Below are positions 42,748 to 51,555 of a stretch of DNA of 64,000 bases, piece by piece. This DNA is from Chryseobacterium rhizoplanae (GTDB lineage: Bacteria > Bacteroidota > Bacteroidia > Flavobacteriales > Weeksellaceae), in NCBI RefSeq assembly GCF_900182655.1, contig NZ_FXTC01000008.1, positions 1-64,000 of the forward strand, given 5' to 3'. Under the pieces are notes generated by a model, which ran no database searches, was not told the origin of the DNA, and saw only the letters and a program-made list of their open reading frames with translations. Both the position numbers and the translations under genes were made by a program. The number at the start of each line of letters is the position of its first letter. Positions within the stretch are counted from its first letter, which is position 1.

Positions 42748-42755
42748 CAAAAGTA
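42748..42755 (-). promoter_or_regulatory. gldD -7 element
   Basis: TACTTTTG on the minus strand, a full match, ending 4 nt before the GldD start at 42743. It suggests gldD also has its own, nearly leaderless transcript in addition to any read-through from mutY. Confidence 0.5.
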
Positions 42756-42787
42756 CAAATTAGATTTCAGATTTCAGAAGACAAATT

Positions 42788-43822
42788 TCAGTCTTTCAGA
42801 GAGTTTTGAATGTAATTTTCCAAAGGCTTCGGAAACGATTTTTCGTGAGAGCCTTCAACATCTGTAATCAGGTATTGATTTTCAGCAATAAAATCATTCC
42901 ATATCTTTTGTGAAGTAACCTCAACATTCAATATTTCAATGCTTAAATTCTTATGAGTAAGTTTATGAGCAACCGTTTTTGAACCTGTTATGAATGGTTC
43001 CATATCCGAAGAAATGGCTGCAGGAAACTCAAATAACTTCTTCCATATGAAGTCATCTGCTCTCTGACGGATCAGAAACTGGCCGTTTCTATGAACAAAA
43101 TAATAGGTCAGAGCAAGATCTTCCGCTTTTACTTTTTTTGTTTTTACAGGATAGTCTGAAATTTTCTGCATAGCAAATGCCAGACAGTCTTCATTGATGG
43201 GACATTCTCCACACAATGGATTTTTGGGTTTACAGATTTCTGACCCTATATCCATCATGGCCTGGTTAAAATCACCCACATTTTCCGGCATCACCAAAGC
43301 AGCCAGCTCAGAAAAATAGGTAAAAGCTCTTGAATTAGAAATATCAAAATCATCAGCAAAAAGGCGGCTCAGAACACGGTAAAAATTCCCGTCAACAGCA
43401 GGCATTTTCCCGCCAAAACATATGCTTGAAACGGCTGCTGCTGTATATTTCCCAACTCCTTTAAGTTTTAAAATTTCTTCGTATTGTTCAGGAAAGACGC
43501 CGTGATAATCATTCATGATCTGCCGGGCAGCTTTATGGATATTGATCGCTCTGGAATAATAGCCTAATCCCTTCCAATACAACAGCACTTCATTTTCTTC
43601 AGCTTCTGCCAACGTTTTTACGTCCGGAAATCTTTTAATAAAATTATTATAATGATTCAATCCTTGATTGATCCTTGTCTGCTGAAATACAATTTCACAG
43701 ATCCAGATTTTGTACGGATCTTTTGTCTGTCTGAAAGGCAGATCTCTTGCATTATTTTTATACCATTCCAGGATTTTGCTGCCAACGTGTGGAAATTCTG
43801 AGGCTGTTTTATTTTTTTCCAA
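42788..43822 (-). CDS. mutY: A/G-specific adenine glycosylase MutY
   Basis: A 344-residue base-excision repair enzyme that removes A mispaired with 8-oxoG. ILEWYKNNARDLPFRQTKDPYKIWICEIVFQQTRI is the N-terminal signature. KLKGVGKYTAAAVSSICFGGKMPAVDGNFYRVLSRL holds the helix-hairpin-helix and the catalytic Asp (PAVDGN). The 4Fe-4S ligands are C-x6-C-x2-C-x5-C at about 198-214 (CKPKNPLCGECPINEDC). The C-terminal domain is NUDIX-like. A TATCTTTG -7 element lies at 43899-43892 on the minus strand. Confidence 0.96.
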   Translation of the reverse strand: MEKNKTASEFPHVGSKILEWYKNNARDLPFRQTKDPYKIWICEIVFQQTRINQGLNHYNNFIKRFPDVKTLAEAEENEVLLYWKGLGYYSRAINIHKAARQIMNDYHGVFPEQYEEILKLKGVGKYTAAAVSSICFGGKMPAVDGNFYRVLSRLFADDFDISNSRAFTYFSELAALVMPENVGDFNQAMMDIGSEICKPKNPLCGECPINEDCLAFAMQKISDYPVKTKKVKAEDLALTYYFVHRNGQFLIRQRADDFIWKKLFEFPAAISSDMEPFITGSKTVAHKLTHKNLSIEILNVEVTSQKIWNDFIAENQYLITDVEGSHEKSFPKPLENYIQNSLKD

Positions 43823-43935
43823 AAACCAATCTTGTTTTAAATCATTGAAGAGATAATTTTCTCTTCCTCTTTAACATTATTTTCAATGTTGCAAAGATAG
43901 GCTTATTTTATTTTTTTACCTGTTTTGATTTTTAA

Positions 43936-43957
43936 AACAGATTTTTGCATCTGTTCC
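43936..43957 (-). terminator. Weak terminator of the 43971 gene
   Basis: AACAGAT and ATCTGTT arms followed by TTAAAAATC on the minus strand, 14 nt past the stop codon. Confidence 0.5.
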
Positions 43958-43970
43958 ATGAAAAATAGAT

Positions 43971-44816
43971 TTATGGAGAAAATATCCTGACTATGAATCC
44001 GTTATTATATAATTTTATTTTTTCAACAGGCCCATCTGGAGAAATATTCCATTCTTTATTTCTAACACCATCACTATATTCACCATCCATCCATACAGAT
44101 TTATTATAATCAAAAGAATATCTTTTTTCTTCCCAATGTCCATTTTTCAGATGATTTTTAATAGTCCCCTTTATCTGATAATCATATATATTATCTTCAT
44201 TTTCACCCCAATTTCTATTTATCTGTTTATTATCAGTAGTAAAATAATCTAAAAACATATTCTCAGCTACTAGATATTGAAAATGATTGTAGTCTTTTTT
44301 ATCCTTTTGTAAAATAATGTTTAGAACATTGCCATTATTAATTTTTGAATACCTTTTATAAAGTTCTTCAGAGAATTGATTTTCATAAACAATAATAGAA
44401 GAATTATCTCTAGTATTTACTTCTAAATTACTTACCGTTAGCAGAATGGATTCGTAATTTGCATCCTCATATTTTATTTTAATACAATATGAATTAAAAC
44501 TCATATTATTGATAATATATTTTTTATAATTATAAATTTTTATAAAATTTTCATTGTCTGGTAAAAGTGCATCCCATATATAAGGTCTCTCAAAATCTCT
44601 TTCTAAAGCTTGTTTATAGAACTGTATAATTTTTTTTCTCATTGAATCAGTAATTTCTTGACCAATAGATGAGTTATCTATTGATGTGAAATCTAGATTT
44701 TCATTTTGAATTTGAGATATGTTGACTTTTGATTGAATTTTAAGGAATTCTTTTTTCTCTTCACCCTTACAAGAAATGATGATTAATATGATAATCACTA
44801 AAAATAGATTTTTCAT
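43971..44816 (-). CDS. Lipoprotein, probable immunity to the 902-residue effector
   Basis: A 281-residue predicted lipoprotein (MKNLFLVIIILIIISCKG, lipobox IISC). No family is recognised. The C-terminal half has MORN-like turns (GTIKNHLKNGHWEEKRYSFDYNK and WMDGEYSDGVRNKEW). Base composition is more AT-rich than in neighbouring housekeeping genes. It starts 5 nt after the stop of the large peptidoglycan-hydrolase effector gene, so co-expression is likely. Periplasmic anchoring fits an immunity protein against a cell-wall toxin; this is inference from order. Confidence 0.75.
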   Translation of the reverse strand: MKNLFLVIIILIIISCKGEEKKEFLKIQSKVNISQIQNENLDFTSIDNSSIGQEITDSMRKKIIQFYKQALERDFERPYIWDALLPDNENFIKIYNYKKYIINNMSFNSYCIKIKYEDANYESILLTVSNLEVNTRDNSSIIVYENQFSEELYKRYSKINNGNVLNIILQKDKKDYNHFQYLVAENMFLDYFTTDNKQINRNWGENEDNIYDYQIKGTIKNHLKNGHWEEKRYSFDYNKSVWMDGEYSDGVRNKEWNISPDGPVEKIKLYNNGFIVRIFSP

Positions 44817-44821
44817 AAATT

Positions 44822-47530
44822 TTATATTTTTTTTAATTTAGGTGTAAAGGTCTGGACGTGCAGATGGTCGTGATGATCTTCAAATTTAATTGCATGATTT
44901 AATAGTTTTCCATTATACTTCCAAGATAGCATACCTTTCCAGCCATATCTATAAAGAGCATCATTAAATTTATTTTGTCGTGTTTCATCCATACCTCTCC
45001 ATCCACATGGATCTCCCTTTTCTTCATCATGATTTAAATAAACTTTTTTACCTGACTTATCTTTCCTAAGGTATCTTAAGTCTCCATTCATACCATTTTT
45101 ATGAGATTTGCTCCCGCCTATAGATTCACCTCTTTCATTACTGAAGCCATTGAATGTATAGTCTTCATAGCCACAATCTAACATTGCCCCTAATAAAGCG
45201 GCTAATGTCACATCGTTCATATAATAACGATTGGTGTTTAGCTCTAATTTAAATTTAACACTACCATTCTTATAGTTTTTTAAAGTCCGGATATCAACTA
45301 AATATATATTATTTCCTTTTATTCGATCTTTATAAAGATCACCATAGTTATTTTTGATTTTTTTTAAATTGAACTTGCCTAAGTTATGAATATTTCCGGT
45401 TGAGTCATGGTAGAAATATTCAGCAGTTTCTCTCTTATCACTTTGTAATTTATAGTTAATTTCCCCAGTTGATGCTATTATGTGATACTCTATGTCATTA
45501 TCAGAGTTTGTTTGTTGAAAGGGTTCTGTAATAACTTCTTTACATTCATCAGTCTCTAAAATCAGTTTTATTTTATTTAAAATTTCGGTCCTTGCTACTA
45601 TATCTAGTGTTGTACCATGAACTAATCTAGTTGTTTCTTTAAAGTCCCCTTTTTTAGCAACTTCATTAATATCCTTTTCAGTTCCATCTTTTAATAAAAC
45701 CCCATGCTTCCAAAACCAACCAGCTGATCTTACCATTAAGTCTAAATCCTGTATGAGTAAATCAGGATTAGTAACTAAATCTTTTACTGCATATTCTCCA
45801 AATCTCCTGTATCCTTTTTTTCTAGTTATCTGTAAAAGACCACGACCCCTAAATTTATATCCATCACCTGATTGTTCATTTCCATTTTCAGCAATGTTTC
45901 TATACACATAATTTCCAAGTTTTTCAGGATTTCTAAAAAAGGAATAAGGATTAGAATATAATAGAGGGTGGCTTTCTTTTTTCCAATAAGTATGAAGTGC
46001 TTGTTCAGAAGTATAATATAAATTTTCATCAATTCTGGAAAAATAGCCTGTTTCTTTGGTTAATTGGGCTAAGAAAAAAGCTTTTTTTATACACGTGTCA
46101 ATATGAAATTCTAGAAGTGTTTGGTTTAAACTATCAATGAATTGTTGAATAGTAGTTGAAGAAAGATTATTTTTTCCGACAGAAAATAGTTTATTGATAT
46201 TTGGATATATTTTATTGAATTCATGTATTGTAATTGGTTTTTTACAATTCGGGCATTTTTCGCCTTTAGTTTTCTCCGGTTCCGGTTGCTTCTGCACCCC
46301 CGCCGCACTCTTCACCTTGTCCACATCCATCAAGCCTTCCGAATTTACCCCAAATTTCTGAGATTCCGCAGAAAGTTCTTTGGAGATAATTTCTATAAAA
46401 TAGTTTTGTTTATCTGCATCCGGATCGCCTATCGGCGATCCGATTCCTTTTTCAAAAATCTCATTGCTAATGATAAACCCTGAAGTGTCGCATATATCTG
46501 CAGGTATTTTAATCATTCTGCTTCGGTAGACTTCATCGTTAGAAGTGGTGTCATATTTCCAGATTACATATTGAATGTGCTTTCCCACCATATTTTTGGA
46601 GTGAATTCTTACCCTCACTTTATCTCCTAAAGCTACTTTGGAAAGCTCTTTTCCAGTATCATCAATGAAAACAGCTTCTATGATATTCCCTTTAGAATCG
46701 GGTTGTTTAGGGACATTTCCTTGTCCGGCCGGGAATTTTGGAGTGTCTTTCCGAGGCTGCGGTTTGGGTTGTGGCTTTGGCTGACTTTGAGCCCGTTCTT
46801 TATCATCCGGATTGGCCACATCCACATTCACCTGGCTGGCACCCTGAATTTTCCCGGAGTAAGTGGCTGTAACATAATATTCATGATTGGCTCCTTCATT
46901 TTTATCACCTCTCATCATAAACTGATTGGCCATATGACGAAGAATTTTTTCATCAGACATCAGAGGAATGGATACTTCCGCAATTCCTTTTTCATTGACA
47001 CGAGCCTTGTAGCTGCGTGTGTGACGGTTGTTTTTATTAATATTGGGATCATGGCCTTTACCCGGAGCATCATCTTCCCAAAGGTGAAATTCTATTTCCT
47101 TATTGAACATGGCAATGCAGTGTGCCTGCGCAATAAGAGTATCGCGATAGCTGGCTTTATTGACATCCTTTGCTCCTCTGTTAAAGAGTACTACTTTATC
47201 GATCTTCGGAACCTTGTTGCTGTTAGGAATAATGGTAAGGCTGCCAACCAGTTCCCTGGTAATTGGAAAACCTGGTAAAATCCCTTTTTTAGTTTCATAC
47301 ACCTTCATTTGAAATTCTATTCCCAGCGCTATTTCCCCAAATTTGTAAGTCACTTTTTCACCGGTTTTCGGTTTTCCGGTGATATCTTTCCAGCTTCCGT
47401 TTTTCTGTTTCTTAAAAAGATACCATTCATAATCTCCATTCAGTATGAATAAAAGTCCTGAAGGCTTTATTTCGTAGGAACACGCTGTTCCTACCCGAGG
47501 ATTCTGATCCCCGGCAATTTTCCCTGTCAT
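44822..47530 (-). CDS. Large T6SS effector: GH19-like plus LAS peptidase
   Basis: A 902-residue protein with no signal peptide, seemingly three modules. Residues 1 to about 240 are beta-rich (Ig-like repeats, as in Bacteroidota type VI effectors). A Pro/Lys/Gln-rich linker follows near 240-270, then another Ig-like segment to about 400. About 424-660 is a GH19/lysozyme-like hydrolase: FFLAQLTKETGYFSRIDENLYYTSEQALHTYW and YKFRGRGLLQITRKKGY. About 780-895 looks like an LAS-type murein peptidase: GGSKSHKNGMNGDLRYL (His about 811, Asp about 818) and HHDHLHVQTF (about 884-890) give the zinc-ligand pattern H-x6-D and H-x-H. Both activities would cut peptidoglycan, one the glycan, the other the peptide. 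It is followed by a probable immunity lipoprotein. Confidence 0.8.
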   Translation of the reverse strand: MTGKIAGDQNPRVGTACSYEIKPSGLLFILNGDYEWYLFKKQKNGSWKDITGKPKTGEKVTYKFGEIALGIEFQMKVYETKKGILPGFPITRELVGSLTIIPNSNKVPKIDKVVLFNRGAKDVNKASYRDTLIAQAHCIAMFNKEIEFHLWEDDAPGKGHDPNINKNNRHTRSYKARVNEKGIAEVSIPLMSDEKILRHMANQFMMRGDKNEGANHEYYVTATYSGKIQGASQVNVDVANPDDKERAQSQPKPQPKPQPRKDTPKFPAGQGNVPKQPDSKGNIIEAVFIDDTGKELSKVALGDKVRVRIHSKNMVGKHIQYVIWKYDTTSNDEVYRSRMIKIPADICDTSGFIISNEIFEKGIGSPIGDPDADKQNYFIEIISKELSAESQKFGVNSEGLMDVDKVKSAAGVQKQPEPEKTKGEKCPNCKKPITIHEFNKIYPNINKLFSVGKNNLSSTTIQQFIDSLNQTLLEFHIDTCIKKAFFLAQLTKETGYFSRIDENLYYTSEQALHTYWKKESHPLLYSNPYSFFRNPEKLGNYVYRNIAENGNEQSGDGYKFRGRGLLQITRKKGYRRFGEYAVKDLVTNPDLLIQDLDLMVRSAGWFWKHGVLLKDGTEKDINEVAKKGDFKETTRLVHGTTLDIVARTEILNKIKLILETDECKEVITEPFQQTNSDNDIEYHIIASTGEINYKLQSDKRETAEYFYHDSTGNIHNLGKFNLKKIKNNYGDLYKDRIKGNNIYLVDIRTLKNYKNGSVKFKLELNTNRYYMNDVTLAALLGAMLDCGYEDYTFNGFSNERGESIGGSKSHKNGMNGDLRYLRKDKSGKKVYLNHDEEKGDPCGWRGMDETRQNKFNDALYRYGWKGMLSWKYNGKLLNHAIKFEDHHDHLHVQTFTPKLKKI

Positions 47531-47547
47531 GGCTAATAAAATTTAAC

Positions 47548-47567
47548 TAGCTTCCTGCCGGAAGCTA
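47548..47567 (-). promoter_or_regulatory. Hairpin in the effector leader
   Basis: A perfect 8-bp stem, TAGCTTCC and GGAAGCTA, around a 4-nt loop lies 18-37 nt before the 902-residue effector's ATG. It is too close to the start and lacks a T-run to be a terminator; a translational control or mRNA-stability element is possible. Confidence 0.5.
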
Positions 47568-47675
47568 TTGAGACAGGTATTACTTTTCAGATTAAATTGT
47601 TGGAGAGGATGTAGGATTATATCCTCATACAGGATTACGCTTTTTTTCATTTTTGTTTTTGTGTTTGTTCAAAAA

Positions 47676-47683
47676 CAAAAATA
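47676..47683 (-). promoter_or_regulatory. -7 element of the large effector gene
   Basis: TATTTTTG on the minus strand, a full match, about 145 nt before the effector ATG. It implies a leader containing the hairpin at 47548-47567 and expression apart from tssB/tssC. Confidence 0.5.
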
Positions 47684-47728
47684 TAAAAAATCATTATACA
47701 GTGATATAAAAAAATAACAGATTCAACG

Positions 47729-48187
47729 TTATTTCTTATCCACATTACAAACAGGAGCAGCTTTTAGCCACTGATAATTAAGGTTTCTGTCTTTCTTTAA
47801 AAAGCGGTATCCTTCCAGATTCTTCAGGTAAACATACATAGAATCTGTGTTTTTTATCTTTAATTTATATTGGGATAAAAACAACATAGGCATTTCTACG
47901 GTGGAATCTCTTACTGTTTTTAATACTTTTCCAGATCTTACTTTGTAAAGGTAGAATGATTTTCCACGGCCTTTTGAACTGTCTGTCAGCTTTACGTCTG
48001 AACTTGCAATGACAAGTTCACTGCCATTAAAACATTCATCTTTGTTCATGATGTATGCCTTACCTTCCTGATGCTCGTCTGCAAAAAGATCATTTTCGTA
48101 TTGGCCTGGGCTTTGGTATTTTTTCTCACAACTTAACAAAAGCACCATCAATATAACGGGCAAGCCAATGATAAGTTTCTTATTCAT
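47729..48187 (-). CDS. Lipoprotein of unknown function next to tssC
   Basis: A predicted lipoprotein of 152 residues from the ATG at 48187 (MNKKLIIGLPVILMVLLLSCEKK, lipobox LLSC); an ATG four codons upstream is possible. No family is recognised. The mature part is polar with two Cys (KDECFNG and PVCNVDKK) that could form a disulfide. It lies between tssC and the large effector, separated from tssC by a terminator. Type VI systems often have an outer-membrane lipoprotein; whether this is a structural component cannot be told from sequence. Confidence 0.75.
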   Translation of the reverse strand: MNKKLIIGLPVILMVLLLSCEKKYQSPGQYENDLFADEHQEGKAYIMNKDECFNGSELVIASSDVKLTDSSKGRGKSFYLYKVRSGKVLKTVRDSTVEMPMLFLSQYKLKIKNTDSMYVYLKNLEGYRFLKKDRNLNYQWLKAAPVCNVDKK

Positions 48188-48215
48188 ATTAAATTTCATA
48201 GGTGTTGGTTGAAAA

Positions 48216-48244
48216 AAAACCGATGTAAAATTGCATCGGTTTTT
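48216..48244 (-). terminator. Terminator of tssB-tssC
   Basis: AAAACCGATG and CATCGGTTTT arms, followed on the minus strand by a T-run, 21 nt past the tssC stop codon. Confidence 0.85.
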
Positions 48245-48265
48245 GTTATGTAAAGTACGTTGATG

Positions 48266-49627
48266 TTACTCCTGAGTATATTCTGCATCCCATTCGTTAC
48301 CATCATCTCCCTTGTGTCCGTCAAGTTTAATAACGAAACTTTTCGTAGGGAAATAAGGCGTCATACGGATATCCAGCCACACTCTGTCTTTGTTTACTCT
48401 ATCCTGCTCGAAACGAACAATTTTGAATTTCTCAATCAATTTGTCCGGTCCTTTGATATTATCAAGGAAAGTTACGATCTGTCTTCTCAAATCGTCTTCG
48501 TTTTTAGCATTCCAGTTTTCGAAAGCTCTTCTGTTCAGGAAGTCTAGAAGTACTTTGGTTACGTAATCGAATACACGAACTACCGAATACGTCTGAAGAC
48601 CGATATTGTCTCCTGTAAATAAGGTCTTCGCTGAGAAGGCCATAATTTTTCCGTACTCGTTTACCATGGGTACAAGACCCATTTTTTCCAACTGAGAAAT
48701 TTCACTTTTCTTCAATTCGAATTTTACAGCGTCTACTTCGTTGATGTTACCATGTTTTTTACCTGCTGCTACCTGAGACATCAGGGTTTTATGGATTTTT
48801 CCTGCCAATGAAGTGGAAGGTGGAAGTTCTACGTTTTCTTCTTCCCCTACTTCTTCAGCTTTACCACGACCTACAAGCCAGTTACACGTCATAATAACGT
48901 TACTTCTGTGAAGTTCTCCTCCGGTAAGGTTCGCAGAGTGGAATAAATCTACTACGTCATCCGGTTTATCAAGGTTGGCGAAGTCTGTAACCATCATTAC
49001 TTTGTTTTCGTTACAGATTTTTGCCCACTTCTCGATAACCTTGTTAGATCCTAAATATCCTGGGATTGCAAGGATTGAATAGTTATCTCTAAGATCAAGA
49101 CGGTCGTAATAATTTTTGAACTCTTCTGAGATTGCATCAATGAACAAAGGATTATCCAGATCGGAAACCTGTTCAAGGCTTGCATTTACGATACTTACGT
49201 TATCCACTTTATCCAATTCTGTGTTTTTGTAGAATTGAGCTACTGTTCTGTAGTTGGTTTCCAGCATACGAACGGCATCCAGTGTATTTTTTAAGTTTGT
49301 TTTTAGGTTTTGGTCGGCCTGTTGTGCTTTACTCTTGCATGTATCGGCCATTTTATCTGCAGATTCGCTACCTTCTAAAAGGTTTACCCAAAGATTGATC
49401 TTCTGAAGAAGTTCTTTTCTTTCGTCTGCTTTATTGCTGTCATTCAGGAAGATTTCTTTTCTTGCCTTTCTTGTTGGGTTCATATTGGCAATACCGTCTA
49501 CAACGGATTCAACAAAGCCAAATCCTCCCATTTTATTGAGCTCTGCAAGCGGGTTGCCTTTCGGTTGTCCCGAGTGCTGCTGCTGACCCTGCTGCTGGCT
49601 TTCTTGTGCCTGTAATTTGCTATCCAT
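48266..49627 (-). CDS. tssC: Type VI sheath large subunit TssC
   Basis: A 453-residue contractile sheath large subunit of the Bacteroidota type. Gln-rich N-terminus, then NPLAELNKMGGFGFVESVVDGIANMNPTRKARKEIFL, DLRDNYSILAIPGYLGSNKVIEKWAKICNENKVMMVTDF and the C-terminal VWLDIRMTPYFPTKSFVIKLDGHKGDDGNEWDAEY. It interlocks with TssB to form the sheath that ejects the Hcp tube. It follows tssB by 20 nt and is the second gene of a two-gene unit. Confidence 0.93.
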   Translation of the reverse strand: MDSKLQAQESQQQGQQQHSGQPKGNPLAELNKMGGFGFVESVVDGIANMNPTRKARKEIFLNDSNKADERKELLQKINLWVNLLEGSESADKMADTCKSKAQQADQNLKTNLKNTLDAVRMLETNYRTVAQFYKNTELDKVDNVSIVNASLEQVSDLDNPLFIDAISEEFKNYYDRLDLRDNYSILAIPGYLGSNKVIEKWAKICNENKVMMVTDFANLDKPDDVVDLFHSANLTGGELHRSNVIMTCNWLVGRGKAEEVGEEENVELPPSTSLAGKIHKTLMSQVAAGKKHGNINEVDAVKFELKKSEISQLEKMGLVPMVNEYGKIMAFSAKTLFTGDNIGLQTYSVVRVFDYVTKVLLDFLNRRAFENWNAKNEDDLRRQIVTFLDNIKGPDKLIEKFKIVRFEQDRVNKDRVWLDIRMTPYFPTKSFVIKLDGHKGDDGNEWDAEYTQE

Positions 49628-49647
49628 GATTTAATGTAAGTCTTTAA

Positions 49648-50094
49648 TTATTTTTCAAGTTCTTGTGCCACTTCTTTCAATACCTCTACGAACGCTGCTC
49701 TTGTCTGATCGTTCTCCAGCATATTGCGTAGAATTTTGTTTGTTTTCAGCTGACGTACTATTTTATTGTACTGCTCCTGCTCCATGCTCAGCTGCTGCAG
49801 ATAATCTGACTTCTGAGTAAGGCTTTTAGGGGTAAAGTCTCCAAGGTTTTGAAAACGGAATTCTTCTTCTACCACTCCTCCGTCTTCGGTTTCGTGTTGT
49901 ACCGATATTGAAGGCTGAAAATGTTTGAAAACGTCTTCCACTGTTTTTAATCCTGTTACGATTTCAGGAGTATAAGACTCTTCTGTTGTAAGCTGGCTTA
50001 CTATCAGTGATTTATTTTCCTGTATTTCCTGAATAGCTTCATTAGCGTCTACTTTTACTTCGTTTCCGCCAACACCATAATTAAACATTGCCAT
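49648..50094 (-). CDS. tssB: Type VI sheath small subunit TssB
   Basis: The contractile sheath small subunit. From the ATG at 50094 the 148-residue protein begins MAMFNYGVGGNEVKVDANEAIQEIQENKSLIVSQLTTEE, the usual start of Bacteroidota TssB as I know it, and has DVFKHFQPSISVQHETEDGGVVEEEFRFQNLGDFTP. The frame stays open for 38 more codons to an ATG at 50208; that extension has an aromatic stretch (LQFFFKFKHWIGNLF) and an Asn/Lys-rich part that look like leader sequence rather than sheath. It forms a two-gene unit with tssC. Confidence 0.9.
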   Translation of the reverse strand: MAMFNYGVGGNEVKVDANEAIQEIQENKSLIVSQLTTEESYTPEIVTGLKTVEDVFKHFQPSISVQHETEDGGVVEEEFRFQNLGDFTPKSLTQKSDYLQQLSMEQEQYNKIVRQLKTNKILRNMLENDQTRAAFVEVLKEVAQELEK

Positions 50095-50435
50095 ATTATT
50101 GTTATTTTGAGATTTCTTATTCTGGTTTGGATCTGTCTTTGAGTAATTTACAGATGAATCAAATAAATTACCAATCCAGTGTTTAAATTTAAAAAAAAAC
50201 TGTAACATAAAAAATTTTACTAAGATTTTTCTTGGATCATCTAAATTTATCTACATTTATTCAACATAAAATCACCATATTACGATATCACTAAGCTATG
50301 AAAAAATAAATAAAAAAATTCAAGAAAAAATAAATAAAATTTTGTCCGCTTTATTTTTTATACAAAAGTATCCAATGAATGTTAAAATAAGAATTCCTCA
50401 ATTATTACAAAAAAAAATCTTTATATTTAATCAAA

Positions 50436-51494
50436 GTGAACAGTGTCATGAAAGATGTAAAAATAGCGTTCAGAAAACCCATATTTCCAGTTTCAGAAGC
50501 ATTACAGCAGTATCTGGAAAAATATAACAGAACTACCAAAATCAAGTTTCTGTATGAAGATCTGCTAAGGTTCAGTGACAGTGTGAGAATTCTGGATAAA
50601 GAAGGCAAAGATACTTTGTGGCTTGGGGTGTTATATCCTGAATTTGAGTTTAAAGAAATAGAAGCCAATTTAAATAAGATTTACACCTTGCTTCATTCTG
50701 ATGGGGATATCGCTACTTTACCTTATCTGAAAGTGGATACCATTGACTTTTGTACTTTCGGGAATTCCAAACCTTTCCGGATTCGGGTAAGAAATGTACT
50801 GAACGATAATTATACTTATTTTTATATTAAACAGGCCGATGCTTCCCGAATATTCGGATTGGAACTTGAAGACCTGCTTTCTCCCAACCGGATTAACTTT
50901 CTGGTTTACAAAAATACTTTGATTGAAGAACATATTTTGGGAATTCCCGGAGATGTTTTTATTCAGAAACATTTATCCAGCTGCTCAGAACTTGAAAAAG
51001 CACAGATTTCCAAGGAATTTGTGAAATTCAATGAGCGTTGTCTTATTGGCCTCCTTGGCGACATGCGTTCTTATAATTATGTTGTTATTCCCATCCATGA
51101 TTTCGACCAGGTGATTTACAGAATTCGCCCTATTGATTTTGACCAGCAAACGTATGAGGGAAATCTGAAAGTCTATCTTCCGCAGTATTTCAAGGAAAAC
51201 AGCCAAATGGTCAATATGGTACTGGAAAAGCTGAAGCCTAGTTCTATAGAGCAATACCGCAAGGAAGTACGTTCACAAATCGTGAAAAGAGTAACGAGCA
51301 GTCAAAACAGATTTGATGAACTTATTTCTATTATGAAAAAAGACAATATTGCACCGGAAGCCAATGTTACAGAACTAAAGACTGCTTTACAAAAACTCAC
51401 CTATGATGTCAATTTCAAGTACTGTAAAAGCATGGGAGACATTATAGAAACCGGAATAAAATTTGTGCTCCGGAATTATAAGAAAGAATATTAA
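50436..51494 (+). CDS. Protein of unknown function divergent from tssB
   Basis: A 352-residue soluble protein (possible alternative start at 50448, MKDVKIAFRKP) that I do not recognise as a named family. The middle contains LLGDMRSYNYVVIPIHDFDQVIYRIRPIDFDQQTYEGN. The order Gly-Asp-x-x-x-Tyr-Asn then Ile-Asp-Phe-Asp resembles the catalytic and metal-binding loops of kinase-like phosphotransferases (HxDxxxxN and DFD), although the usual His/Asp triad is not clear. If so it may phosphorylate a type VI component; that is speculation. Its own plus-strand gene is terminated before the M13 peptidase. Confidence 0.75.
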   Translation: MNSVMKDVKIAFRKPIFPVSEALQQYLEKYNRTTKIKFLYEDLLRFSDSVRILDKEGKDTLWLGVLYPEFEFKEIEANLNKIYTLLHSDGDIATLPYLKVDTIDFCTFGNSKPFRIRVRNVLNDNYTYFYIKQADASRIFGLELEDLLSPNRINFLVYKNTLIEEHILGIPGDVFIQKHLSSCSELEKAQISKEFVKFNERCLIGLLGDMRSYNYVVIPIHDFDQVIYRIRPIDFDQQTYEGNLKVYLPQYFKENSQMVNMVLEKLKPSSIEQYRKEVRSQIVKRVTSSQNRFDELISIMKKDNIAPEANVTELKTALQKLTYDVNFKYCKSMGDIIETGIKFVLRNYKKEY

Positions 51495-51496
51495 AA

Positions 51497-51530
51497 AAGA
51501 GAATCCGCCCACATTGAGACGGATTCTTTC
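51497..51530. terminator. Bidirectional terminator
   Basis: AAGAGAATCCG and CGGATTCTTT arms with A-rich and T-rich flanks between the convergent unknown gene and the first M13 peptidase gene. Confidence 0.85.
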
Positions 51531-51555
51531 TTTTCTAACAATTTCTAAGGTAAAA

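Noticed and set aside
46703..47278. 191-codon plus-strand frame inside the large effector gene
   Set aside because: It is antisense to the Ig-like and linker region, with no start signal and an implausible hydrophobic composition.
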